DNA of 64,000 bases from contig NZ_OW659496.1 in the NCBI RefSeq assembly GCF_940143175.1, positions 1,240,001 through 1,304,000 on the forward strand. Reading direction: 5' to 3'. This stretch comes from Erysipelothrix amsterdamensis (GTDB lineage: Bacteria; Bacillota_I; Bacilli_A; Erysipelotrichales; Erysipelotrichaceae). A program made the position numbers and the translations under genes. Below, piece after piece: positions 60,108 to 64,000 of this stretch. The first letter of the stretch is position 1. Every line of letters starts with the position of its first letter. The notes beneath the pieces were generated by a model. The model was not told the origin of the DNA. It worked only from the letters and a program-made list of their open reading frames with translations, and searched no databases.

Positions 60108-60136
60108 ACTATAACCAAAAACAAAGACGCTGTCAA
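60108..60136 (-). promoter_or_regulatory. Promoter of ABC-F copy 2
   Basis: TTGACA (60131-60136) and TATAGT (60108-60113) on the minus strand, spacer 17 bases. Confidence 0.75.
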
Positions 60137-60145
60137 ATAAGTCAT

Positions 60146-60628
60146 TTAAAGACCGAGTATTTCACCGATCAGTTCAATTAAGGTTTGTTCATCCGTGACA
60201 ACTGTACCCTTAAGCTTGATAAGGCCTACAGTGTATAGATTTACATAAGAAAATTGTGATTCCGCAACATCACGCAATGCGTTGATTTTCTCAACATTAT
60301 TTGCGCCTTGTTGTCGACTATCCGTATAAAGACCAATCATAGGTATGTTCGCTTGATATGCAACCCCAACCTCGGATGCAACACCCGCATCGATTGTTTG
60401 ACCGTCCAACACCGCAATAACAAGATCTGACTTCAAAAGCGCATCAGTATCCGCTTTCGCAATCATCATTGAATTCGCATAACTGTTTTTATCGTTAATT
60501 TCCATCTGTTCCTGCGGAAGGTACACTTCCAAGTTTGGATAAGCAGATCGAATTTGCGAAACCACTTCCGCATTATAACGAAACTCCATATGGGTAAACA
60601 ACGGACTTGCAAAATAAATTTTCTTCAT
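60146..60628 (-). CDS. Nucleoside 2-deoxyribosyltransferase
   Basis: 160 residues. N-terminus KKIYFASPLFTHMEFRYNAEVVSQIR and KSDLVIAVLDGQTIDAGVASEVGVAYQANIPMIGLYTDSR, with the catalytic Glu in ASEVG near residue 88, are those of the family that exchanges the base of 2-deoxyribonucleosides (salvage). GGGGG-type site precedes the ATG. It is placed after the Na/Pi transporter genes in the same direction, separated by 12 bases from the next upstream gene, so may be cotranscribed with it. Probably cytoplasmic. Confidence 0.9.
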   Translation of the reverse strand: MKKIYFASPLFTHMEFRYNAEVVSQIRSAYPNLEVYLPQEQMEINDKNSYANSMMIAKADTDALLKSDLVIAVLDGQTIDAGVASEVGVAYQANIPMIGLYTDSRQQGANNVEKINALRDVAESQFSYVNLYTVGLIKLKGTVVTDEQTLIELIGEILGL

Positions 60629-60640
60629 AATATCCCCCTT

Positions 60641-62329
60641 TTAATGTTCGTCTGAAGTATGCAACTTCACAGCTGAAAACATGTTACGTGCAATGTTAAC
60701 ACCGTGATCTCCAATACGCTCAAGAATACCTAAAATATCAATATAAATTGAACTTGTAACCTTCGCATCACAAATTCCCTCCGCCATACGTTGGAAGTGT
60801 TTTTCACGATACTTTTCTTCGATAAGATCCATATACTCCTCATCACGGCATAGTGAATCAAAGCCCGATAAATCTTCACGTTCAAAAATCTTCGTAGAAC
60901 GCTTCAACATATCCATAAGGAGTTGATACATGGTATCCAAATCACGAAGTGCATCTTCAGAAAACGATTCGCGATTCTCAAAACTCATTTTGTAGAATTC
61001 TACTAAGTTTGTTGAGAGATCACTCATGCGTTCGTAATTTTTTATAATTTCTAAGTTTTTCGTATATTCTTCGGTAATATGACCTGAAACATCTGTTTGT
61101 TTCGCAATCTCAAGCAAATACTTCGTAAGATCAGTATCCAAACTGTTAACCATTTCCTCAAGTTGCATCACAACATCATAATCTTCCATATCACGTGAAT
61201 GTAAGAATTGATTTGAAGTTTCTACAGACTCTAAAACCAAATCTGCCATTTTAACGATTGTTTTACGCGCTAATTGAAGCGCACCTTCTGGGAATGTTCC
61301 AATTAAACCGTAATCAAGAGGCTTAATTTTCTCACGTTCTTTGATTTTATCTTCTCCTGGAATTAAAAACTCCATAAGACGAATAAATGCAGGTACAAAA
61401 GGTATAATGACAATCGCAAATATGAGATTAAAGAAGAAATGGTTCAGTCCTACCGCAAATGCCGGTGAACCGCCAATTAATTCATTAACACTTACAATAA
61501 ATGCTGAGTATGGCTCAATTAATATCATAACAATAATTGCACCTGTAAAGTTAAAAATTACATGAAACCATCCGGCACGTCGAGTTGATACAGAACCACC
61601 GATGGATGCAAGCACTGCCGTAAGGGTAGTCCCGATATTTGAACCAAATACAAAAGCTGAAGCAGCGACCATCGACATCCCACCGTTTGCATAAATTTTT
61701 TGCACAAGCGCAATCACAGCCATTGAAGAGTTAATAACCGCGGTCGCAATCGTACCTGCAAAAAGCGCAAGCCAAGGACTTTGAGACATTTTAAGCATAA
61801 ATGCTTCAAAGAATGGGTATTCTTGAATCAAAATAAGCTTATCACTCATAAGCTTTAGACCCACAAACGTAATTCCAAAACCAAATAAAATCTGTCCGAT
61901 ATTTTTATACTTCTTTCGCTTTGAAAATGCAATGATCATTGCACCTACAAATAAAAAGTAAAAACCTAATTCATCAACATTTAAACCAATCATTAATGCC
62001 GTGACAGTCGTTCCTACGTTTGCGCCAATTGAAATACCAATTGCTTGATCCAAACGCATCAATCCTGCACGAACTAAACTAATCGAGATAACAGTCGCAG
62101 CGGTACTGGATTGCATAATTGCGGTAATCGCAACTCCAACCAAAATTGCCATAACGGTATTACTCGTGTATTTTTCAATATAATCTCGTATTTTAGGCCC
62201 TGCGGCTTCCTTTAATCCCTCCCCAAGGAACTTAATCCCGAGAATAAAAAGGCCGAATCCACCTAGAATGACATTAATACCCAAATCCGAAAATGACGGA
62301 TTTTGAGTTGCCAAGAATAAACTATTCAT
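60641..62329 (-). CDS. Na/Pi cotransporter family protein with PhoU-like domain (copy 1)
   Basis: 562 residues from the ATG at 62329 (GGAGG site, overlapping an earlier ATG at 62341). The N-terminal ~310 residues form the NptA/PNaS membrane domain with repeated QSS motifs (AIMQSSTAATV, TAVINSSMAVIALV) and GANVGTTVTA and GSNIGTTLTA pairs. The C-terminal ~220 residues are a PhoU-like helical domain (TIVKMADLVLESVETSNQFLHSRDM, ERMSDLSTNLVEFYKM, ILERIGDHGVNIARN). Probably sodium-dependent phosphate uptake or sensing of phosphate. A homolog follows upstream in tandem. Confidence 0.88.
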   Translation of the reverse strand: MNSLFLATQNPSFSDLGINVILGGFGLFILGIKFLGEGLKEAAGPKIRDYIEKYTSNTVMAILVGVAITAIMQSSTAATVISISLVRAGLMRLDQAIGISIGANVGTTVTALMIGLNVDELGFYFLFVGAMIIAFSKRKKYKNIGQILFGFGITFVGLKLMSDKLILIQEYPFFEAFMLKMSQSPWLALFAGTIATAVINSSMAVIALVQKIYANGGMSMVAASAFVFGSNIGTTLTAVLASIGGSVSTRRAGWFHVIFNFTGAIIVMILIEPYSAFIVSVNELIGGSPAFAVGLNHFFFNLIFAIVIIPFVPAFIRLMEFLIPGEDKIKEREKIKPLDYGLIGTFPEGALQLARKTIVKMADLVLESVETSNQFLHSRDMEDYDVVMQLEEMVNSLDTDLTKYLLEIAKQTDVSGHITEEYTKNLEIIKNYERMSDLSTNLVEFYKMSFENRESFSEDALRDLDTMYQLLMDMLKRSTKIFEREDLSGFDSLCRDEEYMDLIEEKYREKHFQRMAEGICDAKVTSSIYIDILGILERIGDHGVNIARNMFSAVKLHTSDEH

Positions 62330-62420
62330 TCTTTCCTCCATAAAAAAAATTTAGACCATCACCATAATATCACAATATCATTCAAGCATGGTACATATTT
62401 CTTTAAAAGAATGAAAAGAA

Positions 62421-62448
62421 AAAACTGAAACTTTAAGGTTTCAGTTTT
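62421..62448 (-). terminator. Terminator of Na/Pi copy 2
   Basis: AAAACTGAAAC/GTTTCAGTTTT stem with a six-base loop and T residues on the minus strand, between the two tandem transporter genes. Confidence 0.85.
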
Positions 62449-62452
62449 AGAA

Positions 62453-64000
62453 TTAGTTATTTGATTTTAGAATTACATCTTCTCGATTCGCATGCACACC
62501 AACTGCGGAATGCACATAGCGCGAAACATTAACACCATGATCACCAATACGCTCTAAAATACCAAGAACATCAATAAAGATGGAACTCGCAACTTTTTCA
62601 TCACAAATCCCTTCCGCCATACGTTGGAAGTGTTTCTCACGATATTTATCCTCAATCAAGTCTAAATACTCCTCATCGCGAATTAAAGCCTCAAAACGCG
62701 TTAAATCCTCAGTATCAAAGATCTTAAGAGAACGACGCATCATATCCATTAAGAGTTTATACATAGTATCCAAATCGTGCAATGCATCTGCTGAGAAATT
62801 CTCACGGTTCTCAAAAACCATGCGATAGAATTCAACTAAGTTCGTTGATAAATCACTCATGCGCTCGTAATTTTTAATAACTTCTAAATATTTTGTATAC
62901 GTATCCGCAATATGCGAATCTGAATTACTATGCTTCATAATCTCCAACAAATACTCCGTTAATTCCGTATCCAACTGATTCACCATACCCTCAAGTTGCA
63001 TCACGATTTCATAATCCTCATCATCTTTTGAATGAAGATATGCATGCGAAGCATCAACTGCTTCGAGCACTAAATCACCCATCTTGGTTGTACGTGCCTT
63101 CGCTAATTGAAGGGCACCTTCTGGGTAAGTATGAATAATGTCACGATCAAGGGGTTTCAGTTTTTCACGACTTCTAATTTTATCTTCTCCAGGTATTAAA
63201 ATCTTAAGAAGACGAATAAAAGCAGGAACAAACGGAATAACTAGAATCGCAAAGAAGAGATTAAAAACGAAATGCGCAATTCCCACTGCCATCGCATCCG
63301 TACCGCCCATTAATGCATTAATTTTTAAGATAAACTGTGAATAAGGTGTTACAAACAGCATCATCAAGACTGCTCCAATAACATTAAACATTGTATGGAA
63401 TAATCCAGCACGACGTGTCGCAATCGAACCACCCATTGACGCGAACAATGCCGTTACCGTTGTACCGATATTGGAACCAAATACAAATGCAGTTGCTGCC
63501 ACCATCGACATACCACCGTTACCATATATCTTTTGAACAACCGCAATTGTTGCGGAAGACGAGTTAATGATCCCCGTGAGCACTGTACCGCCCAACATTG
63601 CAAACCATGGATGATCGGATAACTGAACCATCAATGCTTCAAAGAACGGCATTTGCTGTATCAACATCAGTTTTTCACTCATAATTTGTAACCCGACAAA
63701 CGTTAAACCAAATGCAAGAACAACTTGACCATAATTCTTAATATCACGACGTGAAGCAAAGAGCACCATCATCGCACCGATAAACAGGAAGAAATAACCC
63801 ATTTCATCAATATTTAGACCCACGATAATTGCTGTTACTGTTGTCCCAATATTAGCACCCAACGAAATCCCAATTGCCTGGTCTAAGCGCATCAACCCCG
63901 CACGAACAAGCGAAATAGAAATAACCGTTGCAGCGGAACTGGATTGCATAATTCCGGTAATCAACGCCCCTATTAAAATCGCAGAAAAAAGGTTGCTTGT
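62453..64000 (-). CDS. Na/Pi cotransporter family protein with PhoU-like domain (copy 2), 5' end missing
   Basis: At least 515 residues; the reading frame stays open through the window edge, so the N-terminus is outside. Very similar to copy 1 throughout: ITGIMQSSSAATVISISLVRAGLMRLDQAIGIS, LGANIGTTVTAIIVGLN, GSNIGTTVTALFASMG and the PhoU-like end (ILERIGDHGVNVSRYVHSAVGVH). The order here is copy 2 then copy 1, so it is a tandem duplicate, with its own terminator in between. The function is probably the same general type, and differences in the PhoU domain may separate their control. Confidence 0.85.
   Translation of the reverse strand, partial: TSNLFSAILIGALITGIMQSSSAATVISISLVRAGLMRLDQAIGISLGANIGTTVTAIIVGLNIDEMGYFFLFIGAMMVLFASRRDIKNYGQVVLAFGLTFVGLQIMSEKLMLIQQMPFFEALMVQLSDHPWFAMLGGTVLTGIINSSSATIAVVQKIYGNGGMSMVAATAFVFGSNIGTTVTALFASMGGSIATRRAGLFHTMFNVIGAVLMMLFVTPYSQFILKINALMGGTDAMAVGIAHFVFNLFFAILVIPFVPAFIRLLKILIPGEDKIRSREKLKPLDRDIIHTYPEGALQLAKARTTKMGDLVLEAVDASHAYLHSKDDEDYEIVMQLEGMVNQLDTELTEYLLEIMKHSNSDSHIADTYTKYLEVIKNYERMSDLSTNLVEFYRMVFENRENFSADALHDLDTMYKLLMDMMRRSLKIFDTEDLTRFEALIRDEEYLDLIEDKYREKHFQRMAEGICDEKVASSIFIDVLGILERIGDHGVNVSRYVHSAVGVHANREDVILKSNN

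Noticed and set aside
60641-64000. Tandem Na/Pi genes as an assembly duplication
   Set aside because: The two sequences differ throughout at nucleotide and amino-acid level and have distinct intergenic DNA.

Overview
This window looks like ordinary chromosome from a low-GC member of the Firmicutes. The closest fit from gene content is Erysipelothrix (Erysipelotrichia), probably near E. rhusiopathiae; that is recognition from memory, not a database match. Supporting signs are AT-rich DNA, strong AGGAGG ribosome sites, T-box leaders, a CIRCE element, RpmE2-type L31, RNase HIII, MutS2, ABC-F proteins, a DUF3196-like protein and a galactose mgl-gal operon. TGA is used as a stop, so the code is standard. 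I see no insertion sequence, prophage, CRISPR array, rRNA or integrase.

Layout. 1-3.7 kb: sepF (cut by the window edge), hpf, a zinc-dependent phospholipase C family protein, and a HAD phosphatase-ald pair. 3.8-6.6 kb: an MgtA-type Mg2+ P-type ATPase preceded by a 29-codon leader ORF carrying an Asp-Asp-Asp-Pro stretch. 6.6-11.3 kb: rpmE2 with a 35-codon basic sORF, and sbcDC. 11.4-12.3 kb: an exported G5-like/Excalibur protein. 12.4-19.4 kb: a galactose regulon (mglB-mglA-mglC-galK-galM, with a divergently unneeded but adjacent LacI-type regulator transcribed in the same direction) and recognisable operators. 20-29.5 kb: Val T-box, acetyltransferase and valS, then tig-lon-engB under a CIRCE promoter, flanked on either side by two paralogous ATP-grasp enzymes. 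30.7-41.7 kb: a CAP-domain secreted protein, tRNA-Arg, cvpA-mutS2-uvrC-murI-yfcE, rnhC, comEB, and lspA-rluD-rhomboid.

41.8-49.7 kb: esterase/cysteine hydrolase, a MATE pump, tRNA-Leu, an ABC exporter, a lipoprotein-cyclase pair and a T-box-controlled tryptophan transporter gene (trpP). 50-60 kb: two ABC-F paralogs each preceded by a tiny leader ORF, murJ, tRNA-Arg, coaD, a candidate small RNA, flavodoxin, PTS IIB and IIA without a IIC, a HerA-like ATPase, tRNA-Thr, and LURP-one-like and PPC-domain proteins. 60-64 kb: a nucleoside deoxyribosyltransferase and two tandem Na/Pi cotransporter-family paralogs, the second running off the window.

The most interesting material is regulatory and mostly in short stretches between genes: the probable Mg2+-sensing leader peptide at mgtA; two leader ORFs whose own codons are complementary to the downstream ABC-F ribosome site and start; an uncharacterised promoter-to-terminator small RNA with CU-rich segments near 54.1-54.25 kb; paired GTAAA-TTTAC operators 63 bp apart around the mgl promoter; CIRCE control of tig; and a valine T-box whose specifier codon is offset by one base.
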